From assembly GCF_014349155.1 (NCBI RefSeq), contig NZ_JACSIT010000153.1, positions 124,001 through 188,000 of the forward strand: a stretch of 64,000 nucleotides of DNA, in the 5' to 3' direction. Shown one piece after another: positions 26,753 through 36,800 of the stretch. The stretch is from Neolewinella lacunae (GTDB lineage: Bacteria; Bacteroidota; Bacteroidia; Chitinophagales; Saprospiraceae). A model generated the notes under the pieces. That model was not told the DNA's origin, did not search any database, and saw only the letters and a list, made by a program, of their open reading frames with translations. The position numbers were made by a program, and so were the translations under genes. Every line of letters starts with the position of its first letter. Position 1 is the first letter of the stretch.

Positions 26753-27817
26753 ATGAGCCGCAATCCCAGCATGGACATTCTCAAGCACATCACCATCAAC
26801 GAAGACTCCCGGGTGCCCAAATACCGGCAAGTTGTCGAGTCCATCATCGAAAACATTTCCAATGGGAAACTGAAAATCGATCAGAAAATCCCTTCCATCA
26901 ACGCCCTGAGCGAAGAGTTTTACTTATCCCGGGATACGGTAGAGAAAGCCTACAACATCCTCAAGGACCGCAAGATCATCACCTCCGTCAAAGGAAAAGG
27001 CTTTTACATTACGCGGACCAAGCTGATCTCCAAGGTCAACATCCTTTTCCTGCTCAATAAGTTGAGCAGCTACAAGATGCAGACTTACAATTCTTTCATC
27101 GACACCATTAAGGGAAATTCCCATACCGACCTGCACGTCTACCACTGCGATGAGACCCTGTTTCTGAACCTCCTCCGCAAAAACGCCCAGGCCTATGATT
27201 ACTACGTCATCATGCCGCACTTTACGACCCCGGGGCTGCGGCACGTCAGTTTTACGGATGCGGTAATTGCGGCCTTAGAGGAAATCCCGAAGCAAAAGCT
27301 GTTGATTATGGATAATAACCTGATCAAGCTCAGCGGCAACTACGCAGAAGTATACCAGGATTTTGAGGCCGACATTTATCAGGCCCTCCGCGAGGGCTTG
27401 GAGCACATCCGCAAATACCAGAAAATCATCTTTTGCTACCCGGAAAACGCAGTATATCCCTACCCCAAGCGGATTTTGCACGGCTTTCGTCGCTTCTGTG
27501 TGGAATTCAAGATTGAGTTTGAGGTCATCAACGAAATCTACGAAGACACGGTGCTGCGGGCGGGGGATCTGTTCATCACCATCGTTGAGGCCGACCTGGT
27601 GAATCTCGTCAAACAAATCCGGGATACGGAGATGCACCTGGGCCAGGACATTGGGGTAATCTCCTACAACGAAACCCCGCTGAAAGACTTGCTGGGCATC
27701 ACTACAATTTCCACCGACTTTTCTCAAATGGGCCGTACTGCCGCAGAGATGATTTTGGATAAGCGGGTGGAAAAAATCAAAAATCCTTTTCACTTCATTT
27801 ACCGCGAATCGCTTTGA
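26753..27817 (+). CDS. GntR-family regulator with LacI-like sensor domain, probable rhamnose regulator
   Basis: 354 residues from the ATG at 26753 (a second ATG at 26771 is possible). Residues ~8-85 are a GntR winged helix: VPKYRQVVESIIENISNGKL, KIPSINALSEEFYLSRDTVEKAYNIL, SVKGKGFYI. The rest resembles a periplasmic-binding-protein/LacI-type ligand domain (VIMPHF, LLIMDNN, DIGVISYNETPLKDL, TTISTDFSQMGRTAAEMI). Divergent from the rhamnose operon, so it is the natural candidate to sense rhamnose or an intermediate. The sulfatase gene begins 22 bp after its stop and is probably co-transcribed. Confidence 0.83.
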   Translation: MSRNPSMDILKHITINEDSRVPKYRQVVESIIENISNGKLKIDQKIPSINALSEEFYLSRDTVEKAYNILKDRKIITSVKGKGFYITRTKLISKVNILFLLNKLSSYKMQTYNSFIDTIKGNSHTDLHVYHCDETLFLNLLRKNAQAYDYYVIMPHFTTPGLRHVSFTDAVIAALEEIPKQKLLIMDNNLIKLSGNYAEVYQDFEADIYQALREGLEHIRKYQKIIFCYPENAVYPYPKRILHGFRRFCVEFKIEFEVINEIYEDTVLRAGDLFITIVEADLVNLVKQIRDTEMHLGQDIGVISYNETPLKDLLGITTISTDFSQMGRTAAEMILDKRVEKIKNPFHFIYRESL

Positions 27818-27839
27818 TGATCGGGTTGCCTTTCCTGCT

Positions 27840-29540
27840 ATGTTCCTTTCTCGCCTGCATTTTGTTTACTGGGTATTGGCCCTGGCTATGGTCGCTTGCT
27901 CCACTTCCCAAGTAGGAGAGGGGGCGGAGGAGGGTGCGCTGCCCAACGTAGTTTTCATTCTGGCTGACGACTTAGGCGTTATGGACATCCAGGGCTACGC
28001 CGCCCGCTTTACCGGAGCCGATACCTCCCGCATGTTTTACCAGACGCCGCACCTGAATCGGCTGATGGCCCGGGGCGTTTCCTTTTCCCAGGCCTACGCT
28101 ACGCAACTGTGCTCCCCTACCCGGGCGGGCTTGCTGACGGGCAAGTACGCCCCCCGACTGGGTTTCATGACGGCGATGCCACTGCGCGAAACCTATTACA
28201 ACCAAGCCCTGCCCGTCCCCGCAGGCTACTACGCCCATGATGTACTGGACCACCGCGACGACATCAACATTCCGCGGGCCTGGGACAATGCCACCTCCAA
28301 TTCCGCGCTGCCCACTGGTGCTCCGCCCGACGCTGGCCGGGATGTTCTGAGCATCGCCGAAGCCCTTACCGGGCACCATTCCGTTTTCCTGGGCAAATGG
28401 CACATTGGCGGCTTTGGTGCCCGGGGTTACCAGCCGGCCGACCAGGGATTCGAGCCCCTGGCCTGGTTCGATGGCGGCGGATCGGCGTACTACAATTGGC
28501 GCAAAAGCTGGGCCAACCGCAGCAAAGCCCGTTTCCCCGCCATGCCCCAGGAAACCTGGGCCATCGGCGACCCCGGCGACAGTACCGGACAAGATTATCT
28601 CACGGATGACCTCACCGCGCAGGCATTACAATTCCTGTCCACCCAGGCAGAGCACCCCGGGGAGAAGCCCTTTTTCCTGTATCTATCCCACTTCGCCGTG
28701 CACTCGCCTTACCAGGGGAAAGCCGCTGAAGTATCCCGCTACACTGACCACAGCACCCGCGGCTGGAATGGCCACCAGGACCCCGTTTACGCTTCCATGA
28801 TCCGGGGGCTGGACCGGTCCCTTGGCCAAATTCTCGCCCAACTGGACAGCAGTGGGTTGGCGGACAATACCCTCGTCATTTTCATGTCCGACAACGGCGG
28901 TATTGACCGTAAGATTACGCCCCAGGGGGACGGAACCGACAACGCACCGTTCCTGGGGGGCAAAGCCTGCCTGACCGAAGGGGGTATCCGGGTTCCCCTC
29001 ATCTTATACTGGAAAGGGAAAACTGCGGCCAACCAGTGGATTGATACGCCAGTAGATTATACGGATATTTTCCCCACCATCCTGGCCGCTGCTGGCTACG
29101 ATGCCCAGGCGGTGATTACCCGGGAAGATCTGGACGGGCAAAGCCTGCTTCCTTTCCTGCGCCCCCAGGCCGGAGTAATCACCGGTTACCATAAGACAAC
29201 CCGGTACTGGCATTATCCCTTCAACGTAATTTACAACAGCCCCTACGACGGTTTCCCGCTGACGCCCCACTCGGCCATCCGGGAGGGCGATGCCAAACTC
29301 ATCTTCGACTGGCACGGGCGGCTTCACCTCTACGATCTGGCCCGGGACCCCTACGAAAAAACCGACCTTGCAGCCCAGGATACACTTACCACCCAGCGCC
29401 TGTTCCGCAAACTGCACACCTGGCTGGTGGAGCACGTAGACGAGCGATACTGGCCCGTTCTGAACCCGGATTACGATCCGACCCAGGAAGTCCGTAAGGA
29501 TCCCTTTCAGAACCTGCTGGAGGAAACGGTGGGCCACTGA
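27840..29540 (+). CDS. Sulfatase (S1 family, formylglycine type), lipoprotein
   Basis: 566 residues. The N-terminus ends in a lipobox-like LAMVACS, suggesting a lipid-anchored protein. NVVFILADDLG holds the metal-binding aspartates, and LCSPTRAGLLTGKY is the C-x-P-x-R signature with Cys91 to be converted to formylglycine. SDNGGID and GKWHIGG are further alkaline-phosphatase-superfamily sites. The family hydrolyses sulfate esters of glycans. A maturase (FGE or anSME) is required and is not in the window. It is placed directly behind the GntR gene next to rhamnose catabolism, indicating sulfated rhamnose-containing polysaccharide as likely substrate. Confidence 0.9.
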   Translation: MFLSRLHFVYWVLALAMVACSTSQVGEGAEEGALPNVVFILADDLGVMDIQGYAARFTGADTSRMFYQTPHLNRLMARGVSFSQAYATQLCSPTRAGLLTGKYAPRLGFMTAMPLRETYYNQALPVPAGYYAHDVLDHRDDINIPRAWDNATSNSALPTGAPPDAGRDVLSIAEALTGHHSVFLGKWHIGGFGARGYQPADQGFEPLAWFDGGGSAYYNWRKSWANRSKARFPAMPQETWAIGDPGDSTGQDYLTDDLTAQALQFLSTQAEHPGEKPFFLYLSHFAVHSPYQGKAAEVSRYTDHSTRGWNGHQDPVYASMIRGLDRSLGQILAQLDSSGLADNTLVIFMSDNGGIDRKITPQGDGTDNAPFLGGKACLTEGGIRVPLILYWKGKTAANQWIDTPVDYTDIFPTILAAAGYDAQAVITREDLDGQSLLPFLRPQAGVITGYHKTTRYWHYPFNVIYNSPYDGFPLTPHSAIREGDAKLIFDWHGRLHLYDLARDPYEKTDLAAQDTLTTQRLFRKLHTWLVEHVDERYWPVLNPDYDPTQEVRKDPFQNLLEETVGH

Positions 29541-29550
29541 CTGGGAAAAT

Positions 29551-30144
29551 TCAATCGCGCAAATTTTTGGCCCAAAATTGCAGGACTTTCGTTTCCTCGG
29601 CGGGTTCTCCCACGTCTTGCCAGCGCATTTCGCACACCAGGCCCGGGCACATCTGAAAGCCCCGGTGCCGCCAAAAATCGTCGAGGGGCTGATAATCGTC
29701 GGGGCGTCGGGGATGATCCTCCGGGCGCACCACGGCACAGAAGGTGGCCAGGCCGTAGCCCCGGGCGCTGGCCCAGGCTTCGCGTTCGGTAAAAAAGCGT
29801 CGCCCGATGCCCTGACCGCGAAACTCGGGCAAGAGCACGGATTCGCTGAAATAGTAAATCCCGGATACTTGTTCGCCCGTCTGCTCCCAGGGCGTGCGTA
29901 CCGTGGCCGGCTCACCGGCCAGGGGCAAACCAGTGCTGACGCCCACCACTTGGCCGGCGTGGAAGGCTACTACTACGATGGCATCTTCCGCTTCCAGAAA
30001 GTGTTGCAGGTATTTTTCCTCGTAGGCCATATTGCCATCGTAGAGGTAGGGAAACTCCCGGAACACCCGGATGCGCAGGCGGGCAATGGCGGGCAGGTGC
30101 TCCGCAGCGGAAGGACCGGTGAAGGGGACAACTGAGAGGGACAT
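29551..30144 (-). CDS. GNAT family N-acetyltransferase
   Basis: 197 residues. The acetyl-CoA site is visible as SESVLLPEFRGQGIGRRFFTERE (R/QxxGxG/A motif A), preceded by IVVVAFHAGQVVGVSTG. The C-terminus FWRHRGFQMCPGLVCEMRW is motif-B-like. The acceptor is unknown. Convergent with the upstream sulfatase gene (10 bp between stops), so not part of its operon. Confidence 0.85.
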   Translation of the reverse strand: MSLSVVPFTGPSAAEHLPAIARLRIRVFREFPYLYDGNMAYEEKYLQHFLEAEDAIVVVAFHAGQVVGVSTGLPLAGEPATVRTPWEQTGEQVSGIYYFSESVLLPEFRGQGIGRRFFTEREAWASARGYGLATFCAVVRPEDHPRRPDDYQPLDDFWRHRGFQMCPGLVCEMRWQDVGEPAEETKVLQFWAKNLRD

Positions 30145-30271
30145 AGCGGGGGCTAAAGTAAGCCAAAGCCCACAGAAATCTCCCCCGGGGCCGCTATTCG
30201 CCCGCCGCAGGTTGGCGGATCCATTGGCTTTTGCCCTACCGCGCCCGGGGTTCGTCCTGACCGCCTAGTGG

Positions 30272-30515
30272 TAGGCTGTCTAATCAGCCAGGCCGCAGCC
30301 GTACTCACTTTGGCCAACCGGGGTGGCTCAAGCGCTTAATAGGTCGAGACCCTCTGGGTCGTAGGAGAATACGCCAATTTACTTAGCTGGATCGACCCAG
30401 AGGGTCTCAACCCAGGGGGCACCGTGATTAGCTGGATCGACCCAGAGGGTCTCAACCTAGGCGGTCTAGGCCCCTAAAGCGCGCACGGGTTAAACCCATT
30501 AGATTAGACAGCCTA
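30272..30515. mobile_element. MITE-like element with 14-bp TIRs and 10-bp target duplication
   Basis: TAGGCTGTCTAATC (30272-30285) is exactly inverted as GATTAGACAGCCTA (30502-30515), and both are flanked by the identical 10-mer CGCCTAGTGG (30262-30271, 30516-30525). Inside are CGACCCAGAGGGTCTC at 30393 and 30438, and its exact inverse at 30346-30361, able to form a 16-bp stem. No ORF, so it is non-autonomous. A related, decayed copy is at 12962-13220. Confidence 0.8.
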
Positions 30516-30586
30516 CGCCTAGTGGTTGGCAGCCGAGGGGCTTAGCAGCCATCAGCGGGTATTTGCGGCGCGCATGGCAACAGTTC

Positions 30587-32107
30587 CTACTTTCCGGCCT
30601 CCTCCAAAAAAAGTTCGTAGGGGCTCTTTGTGTAATTGTACATCCAGGTTTCCTGCGGGCGAATGTGCATAAAATCGTCCGCGCCCCAGAACTGGTCGTT
30701 GTACTGCGCCATCCAGCTGAAGGTCAGCTGCCGGAGTTCTTCTTTTTGTGCGGCATAGGCCGGGTCGTAAAACAGATTACGGAGCTGGTAAGGATCTTTG
30801 TGACGGTCAAAAAGAACATTAGTGATGGGAATAGAATCCACCCCACGGCCCATTGAAAATGTGAAATCCCGCGTAACGACGCCGCGCCAATTGTGGTTCC
30901 GGGCTACCCCGCGTTTGTACAACCACAGCGGTACGTACGCCACTGCATCCTGCGTGCGCGCCCGGATACTTTCTGCCAGGTTTTTCCCGTCGTATTGCTG
31001 TTCAGTTTCAATACCCAAAAGGCCAAGTAAAGTGGGCATAATATCGAGGGCACCCATCAACAAACCGGTACTATCGTCCGCCGGAACCTTACCCGGAAAA
31101 CGAATGATAAACGGTATTCGGCTGGAATAATCGTGGGCGTACTGTTTGGGCAAATCCGCGCCGTGGGACTCCAGCATATCACCGTGGTCAGCCGAAAAAA
31201 CGGTGAGGGTATTTTCTTCTAATCCCTTTTCGCGCAATTTATCCATGAGTTGCCCAAAAGCAATATCCACCCCCGTAGTAGAAGCCAGGTATCCGTGGTA
31301 CATCCTGCGCCGGTCGGGAGTAGGCTCGATGCCGGGCCGCAATTTCAGGGAGTCGCGATTATACATAGCCATTAATTCCTCCATCGTATCGTAGCGGTAG
31401 TGCATTTCCCCGTCCTCGCCTTTAAATTTTCCCCAATCGTGGGGAGGATGCCAGGATACCACCAGGGCGAAGGGCCGCGAAGAATCGAGCGTATCTAAAT
31501 AGGCGAGCGCCTGATCCGTCTGCCCGTATACCTCCCATTTATCAAAGTATTCTTTCTCTCCTTGTTCATTCCAGAAAAACGCCTTTCCCGGCCGGAAATC
31601 AACGTGGCAGTTGTTGGTCCATAATTTATCGAATCCGTAGCGCAATTCACCCGGGGGAACGGGCCGGTCTCTTTCCCCGCCCAGCAAGTGCCATTTGCCA
31701 ATGTAAGCCGTTTGGTAGCCACGCTCCTTAAGAATCTGGGCCAGTAATTGGGTTTTATTCGGCAGGAGTGGCGCGTCATTAATGAAAGCACCGTTTTTCA
31801 GGGGGTGCATACCGCTCAGAATCATCCCGCGGTAGGGCGTACATACGGGCTGATTAGCAAAAGCGTGGGTAAAGCGCAATCCCTGCGCCGCAAAACGATC
31901 CAGGTTTGGCGTAATAATCTGGTCATTTCCGTAGCTCCCCAGCATATCGTAGGAATGCTGATCAGAAAGTACGATGAGTAAATTCGGCATCCGCGCATCC
32001 GTCGCCGCCGTCGTGTTTTCATCGTCCGGGCTTTTCTGCGGGGCGCGGTCGCAGGTGCAAAGAAGGGCCAAAAGGAGCAAAGGCAGTATTAAGCGAGAGA
32101 TATCCAT
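30587..32107 (-). CDS. Sulfatase (S1 family), R18-type signal peptide
   Basis: 506 residues from the ATG at 32107. The signal segment LILPLLLLALLCTCDRAPQ ends in R18-encoded residues. Cys17 or Cys19 could be lipidated, but the site is not a canonical lipobox. NLLIVLSDQHSYDML carries metal ligands; NQPVCTPYRGMILSG is the C-x-P-x-R site (Cys89). SADHGDMLESHGADLPK completes the active site. C-terminal FYDPAYAAQKEELRQ is typical of sulfatases acting on polysaccharides. Last gene of a SusC-SusD-sulfatase unit, separated from SusD by 190 bp. Confidence 0.9.
   Translation of the reverse strand: MDISRLILPLLLLALLCTCDRAPQKSPDDENTTAATDARMPNLLIVLSDQHSYDMLGSYGNDQIITPNLDRFAAQGLRFTHAFANQPVCTPYRGMILSGMHPLKNGAFINDAPLLPNKTQLLAQILKERGYQTAYIGKWHLLGGERDRPVPPGELRYGFDKLWTNNCHVDFRPGKAFFWNEQGEKEYFDKWEVYGQTDQALAYLDTLDSSRPFALVVSWHPPHDWGKFKGEDGEMHYRYDTMEELMAMYNRDSLKLRPGIEPTPDRRRMYHGYLASTTGVDIAFGQLMDKLREKGLEENTLTVFSADHGDMLESHGADLPKQYAHDYSSRIPFIIRFPGKVPADDSTGLLMGALDIMPTLLGLLGIETEQQYDGKNLAESIRARTQDAVAYVPLWLYKRGVARNHNWRGVVTRDFTFSMGRGVDSIPITNVLFDRHKDPYQLRNLFYDPAYAAQKEELRQLTFSWMAQYNDQFWGADDFMHIRPQETWMYNYTKSPYELFLEEAGK
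32041..32058 (-). repeat. R18 repeat, one mismatch, in a sulfatase signal peptide
   Basis: Read in frame as CTCDRAP. CTTTGCTCC lies upstream in the same coding sequence, encoding leucines of the hydrophobic core. Confidence 0.85.
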
Positions 32108-32297
32108 TCGAAATGAGCTTAAATATTTTTTCTTATTTATTTGCCCTTCCCCTTTCCTACCCCATAGCGGGGAATGGAGCAAACATTGCGTACTGCTTCG
32201 AAATAAGGGGGGAAGAACAAATACGTCCCTGCCCCCCCTCTGAGTAGTACTAAAGTCGTTTTACAAAATCATGCGTCTTTACGCCGCCCTTGGCCAA

Positions 32298-33800
32298 CTA
32301 GTACCCTGGGTTTTGCACCAGGTTCTCATTGGTTTCCAGTACACCGCGTGGGATGGGCAGTAATTCCAGTTTCGGGGAGTAGCTTACGTTGAGCTGGATG
32401 GCATCGGGGTTGATGGCCATTGAGGCCTCCAGGTCTCCCCAACGTTGGAGATCGAAGTATTCAGTAAATTCCCCGGCCAATTCTTTTTTGCGTTCCGTTT
32501 TGATAATGTCCCGCAGTGCAGCCTGGTTGGTTTCCGTCACATCGGCCAGGCCGGCACGGTTACGGATCTGGTTGAGGTACGGAAGTGCAGCAGCAGCGTT
32601 GCCCGCCTCGTTGTGGGCTTCGGCCAGCATGAGCAGCACATCGGCGTAGCGCAGCAGAATCAGGTCGTTGCCGTGGCCAAAGGGGCTCAGCGTATTGTTG
32701 GAGTCGCGGAGTTTGCCCATGGGGATACCGTTGGGCCGGCGCGGACCACCAAACTGCAAACCTGCCGGGTTCGTCGGTGAATTGTAGGTCACCTCCTGCC
32801 CGTTGGCATTCGTGTACGTGTACAGGAAGGTGGCCGGAAGGCGCAGATCGGTGGAATCAAAGAGGTTGTAAAGCACCTCGGTAAAAGCAAACTGGTACTG
32901 GCCTCCGTTGAAGGCGAATGGCGTATTGGGAGCACCGGCGAAGAAAGTCAATACCGTACCGCTGCCATCAATATTGGTCAGGTTGGGCCGAACGAAAATC
33001 AGCTCTTCATTTTGCTCGTTGGCAATGGTAAATACGTCGGAGAAATTATCTTCCAGCGCATATTCACCAATTACTTTTTCCAGCGTCGTGATGGCATCGG
33101 CGTAGCGGGCCGTTTGCTGGAGCGGAAGACCGGCCATTTGCAGGTAAACTTTGCCGAGCAGCGTATTGGCAGTGCTGGCCTCGGCACGCCCGAAGGCGCT
33201 GGGTGGGCGGGAAGTTGGCAGGTTGGCCACCGCATAATTCAGGTCGTCCAGAATTACGGCGTACACTTCCTCAATGGATGCGCGGGGCTTTTTCACGGCT
33301 TCGTCGGAAAAGTCTTTGGTAGACTCCAGTTGCAGGGGAACCCCGCCAAACATCCGCACCAGGTGGAAATAGTAAAACGCCCGCATGAACCGTGCCTCGG
33401 CTTCCTTGGCACTGGCCAAGCCGGTATCAAGACCCGCCTGAGGAATGTTCTCAATGACCGTATTGGCCCGGTTAATGCCCTGGTAAAATGCCCCCCAGAA
33501 TGAGCCGTGGGGCGTGGTTTCGTCAAAATTGACCGAAGACATCCGCCCCTGCCCCTGGGGCTTGAGGCGGACCGTCACGTTTTCCGACGGGCCAGAAAGG
33601 GTAAGGAAATACCACAGGTCATTGGTGCCAGCGAAAAACAAGGTGTTGTAAATCCCCAGCAGGGCTTTATCAACGTCGTCTTCGTTCTGGTAAATGTTAT
33701 CGACCCCGATGAAGGTGAAGGGTTTTTCTTCCAGACTTTCGCAGGCGGAGAATACCGCTAAGGCGAAAAGCAACAGAATTATTTTGTACTTGGAATGCAT
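32298..33800 (-). CDS. SusD/RagB family glycan-binding lipoprotein
   Basis: 500 residues from the ATG at 33800. Lipoprotein signal ending AVFSACESLEEKP. The family layout is visible: N-terminal NIYQNEDDVDKALLGIYNTLF, helical TPR-like repeats (EAEARFMRAFYYFHLVRMFGGVPL), a GHGNDLILLRYADVLLMLAEA block, and a C-terminal RKKELAGEFTEYFDLQRWGD. It sits on the cell surface over the SusC pore and captures oligosaccharides. Directly downstream of susC (88 bp), confirming a PUL core. Confidence 0.93.
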   Translation of the reverse strand: MHSKYKIILLLFALAVFSACESLEEKPFTFIGVDNIYQNEDDVDKALLGIYNTLFFAGTNDLWYFLTLSGPSENVTVRLKPQGQGRMSSVNFDETTPHGSFWGAFYQGINRANTVIENIPQAGLDTGLASAKEAEARFMRAFYYFHLVRMFGGVPLQLESTKDFSDEAVKKPRASIEEVYAVILDDLNYAVANLPTSRPPSAFGRAEASTANTLLGKVYLQMAGLPLQQTARYADAITTLEKVIGEYALEDNFSDVFTIANEQNEELIFVRPNLTNIDGSGTVLTFFAGAPNTPFAFNGGQYQFAFTEVLYNLFDSTDLRLPATFLYTYTNANGQEVTYNSPTNPAGLQFGGPRRPNGIPMGKLRDSNNTLSPFGHGNDLILLRYADVLLMLAEAHNEAGNAAAALPYLNQIRNRAGLADVTETNQAALRDIIKTERKKELAGEFTEYFDLQRWGDLEASMAINPDAIQLNVSYSPKLELLPIPRGVLETNENLVQNPGY

Positions 33801-33888
33801 GTTTTTTTTATTTGCAATGATGACCATTGGGAGAAGAGGAAGCGGAGCAGCCAGCGTCCTTGCGCCAGCCTGCGCTGCTGGGTGGGCA

Positions 33889-36800
33889 TCAGAACCCGAC
33901 GTTCAAACCAAAAGTATAGGCCCGTTGCCGGGGGTACACCCCCAGGTCAACACCCGGTGCCAGCGGACTACCCAACGCACTCACCTCGGGATCGAAGCCG
34001 GAGTACTCCGTCAGGGTAATCAGGTTAGTGCCCGTTACGTAGAGCTGGATCGAAGAAATGGCGCGGTTCTGGAAAGGAATGCGGTAACGGAGCGAGACGT
34101 TTTTCAAGCGCAGATAACTGCCGTCTTCGATCATGAAATCAGCCACCGGAGCAGATGCACTGTTGATGGAAGGATAGCGGGGGTCATTCGTCGGATTTTC
34201 CGGCGTCCAGCGGTTGAGGTACCAATCGAGGGTCTGGTTTTTGTAAGACTCGTTGTTGGCAAAGCCTGAGTTGAGCACCGGGCGGATGGCGTTGAGTACG
34301 TCGTTGCCCACCGTCCCTTGGATGAAGATGTTGAGCGAGAAATTCTTGTAGGTGAAGTCGTTGTTCCAGCCCAGGATGAAATCGGGGTTGGGGCTGCCGA
34401 TCACCTGCCGGTCCAGATTATTGATGACGCCATCGGGCTCGCCGTTGGGGCCGGAGATGTCTGCGTACTTCCAGTGTCCCAGTTCGCGGTCGTTGTTGAA
34501 AGCAGGCAGCGGCACGCCAGCCTCCATGGCCGCGTCGAGATCACTCTGTTGGATCAGGCCGGTAGTTACGAGTCCGAAAAACTGCCCGAACTCCTCCCCT
34601 ACCCGATAGATATGGGCATTGCCGCCAAAATTGGCCGCAATCGCGGGCCCGAAAACCTCGCCATCGCCACCAAGTTCTAGGACAGTGGTTTCGTAGGTCG
34701 TAAAATTGAAGCCCGTATTCCAGGAAAAAGATGGACTATTGATGATGAAGGCGTTGACCCCCAGCTCAATGCCCCGGTTTTCAATACTTCCCAAGTTCAC
34801 CAGCGCCCCGCCGAAGCCCGACTGCGGAGGCAGGGGCGTATTGGCCAAAAGGTCTTCCGTCGTTTTGACGAAGTAATCGAAGATGAATTCCAGGCGGTTG
34901 TTCCACAGCCCAAGGTCTATCCCCAGATTGAGTTGCCGCGTGGTTTCCCAGCGCAGGTTGGGTGCCTCCACACTATTGGGTACGAAGCCCAGTGCAGGGT
35001 TATTCCCCACGGGGTACTGGATGGTTCCGTAGCGCGCCAGCGATTGGTAAGGGGCGATGGACTGCGTACCCGTCTCCCCCAGGGAGGCCCGTAGTTTGAG
35101 GTTGGAAATCGTCTGGCTGCCTTTGAGGAAGTTCTCTTCCGAAACCCGCCAGCCAATGGCCGCCGAAGGGAAGTATCCCCACTTTTCGTTCTCCGCAAAG
35201 CGCGAAGATCCATCCGCCCGCCCCGTCACCGTAAGCAGGTATTTGCCGAGGTAGCTGTAGTTCAACCGCAGGAACCCCGACTGTAAAACCGAAAGGCTGC
35301 GGCCCGTCCCGATGTTGTTCAGGCCCGTACCGATACCTACGTTATCGAGGCCCAGAATTTCCAGTTCGAAGTTGGAGACGCTGGTATTCGAAGAATAATT
35401 ATTGAATTCGCTGTACTCCAGTCCGGCCGTTGCCGAAAAGGTGTGGCGTTCGTTAAAGGTCTTATTGAAGTTCAGGTAAGTGCTCGATGTCAGATCATAG
35501 CCCCGGCCGTAATTGGAAGTTGCCGAGCCACGCGATAAAATGCCCGGCCCCACGGTGGAGGGAAAGAAGGTTTCCCGCAGTCCCAGCCGGATGTTGGCCC
35601 CTCCGTTGAAGGTAAAGGTCAAATCGTCCGTCAATTTCACGTCCATTTTGATGTTGCCCAGCAGGTCGGTGTTGAAGTTGCGGTCTTCTTTGGCCGTCAC
35701 TTCCAGGTAGGGGTTGTAAAATTGTTCGTTTTCGGCGGTCATGCCGGCGAAGGTGAGGCTCGGCACAAGGGGCTCAGCCAGCAGAGCATTGGTGATGGGC
35801 CCGAGGGCGGAGGGAAAGCCGCCCAGGTTGGAGACCGCGTTTTGTCCCTGCCGGTGGGAAGCATTGAAGCCTACCGCGAAAGTCACCCGGTCGTTAAAAG
35901 CATCCACGTCTACGTTCGCGCGGACGTTCCCCCGGCTGAAGCGGGAGTCCAGCACGATGCCGTCGTCCAACAAATAATCCCCGGAAACGAAGAAGCGTAC
36001 GTTGTCTTGTCCGCCCGAGATATTGAGGCCAACGTTGGTCCGCTGCCCGGCGGTGATGATTTCGTCTTGCCAATCAAAACCCTGCCCGGCAAATTCGGCG
36101 GGGTTGGGGAAGGGTTCGGGCCGGCCCTCCAGGCGGCTGGCCTCGTTGCGGTATTCGGCGTACTGCTGCCCATTGAGCACTTCGATGTCGGTAAGTACTG
36201 TCGAAGTGGTGGTATTGGCGTCGAGTTCAATAACGGTTTTGCCAGCGGTACCACGTTTGGTGGTAACCAAAATAACGCCGTTGGCCCCACGCGATCCGTA
36301 GATGGCCGTGGCTGAGGCGTCTTTCAAGACTTCCAGGTTGGCAATGTCCTGGGGGTTAAACGTAGGCGTGCCCGTGATGGGAATGCCATCGACGACGTAC
36401 AGCGGGCCGTTGTCCGCCGAAAGGGAGTTGTTCCCCCGGATGCGGATGGTGGAGGGGGATCCCGGGGCACCGTCGCCGGAGGTTACCAGTACGCCCGCCG
36501 TGCGGCCCTGCAAGAGCTGGTCTACGGTGTTGAACACCGCCTGCTCCAGGTCTTTACTGCTCACGGAGGCCACCGCGCCGGTGATGTCAGAGCGTTTCTG
36601 CGAACCGTAGCCCGTTACCACCACTTGTTCGAGGGTCAAGGCGTTATCGTCTAAGACAAAATCGATGGTATTGCGGCCAGCCACGGCCTCGCGGCGGGTT
36701 TCGTACCCCGTGTAGGAGACCACCAAAACGGGATTGGGGCCGCTCACGGTGAGGGTGTAGTTGCCATCAAAATCCGCCACGGTTCCCGTTGTGCTGTCTT

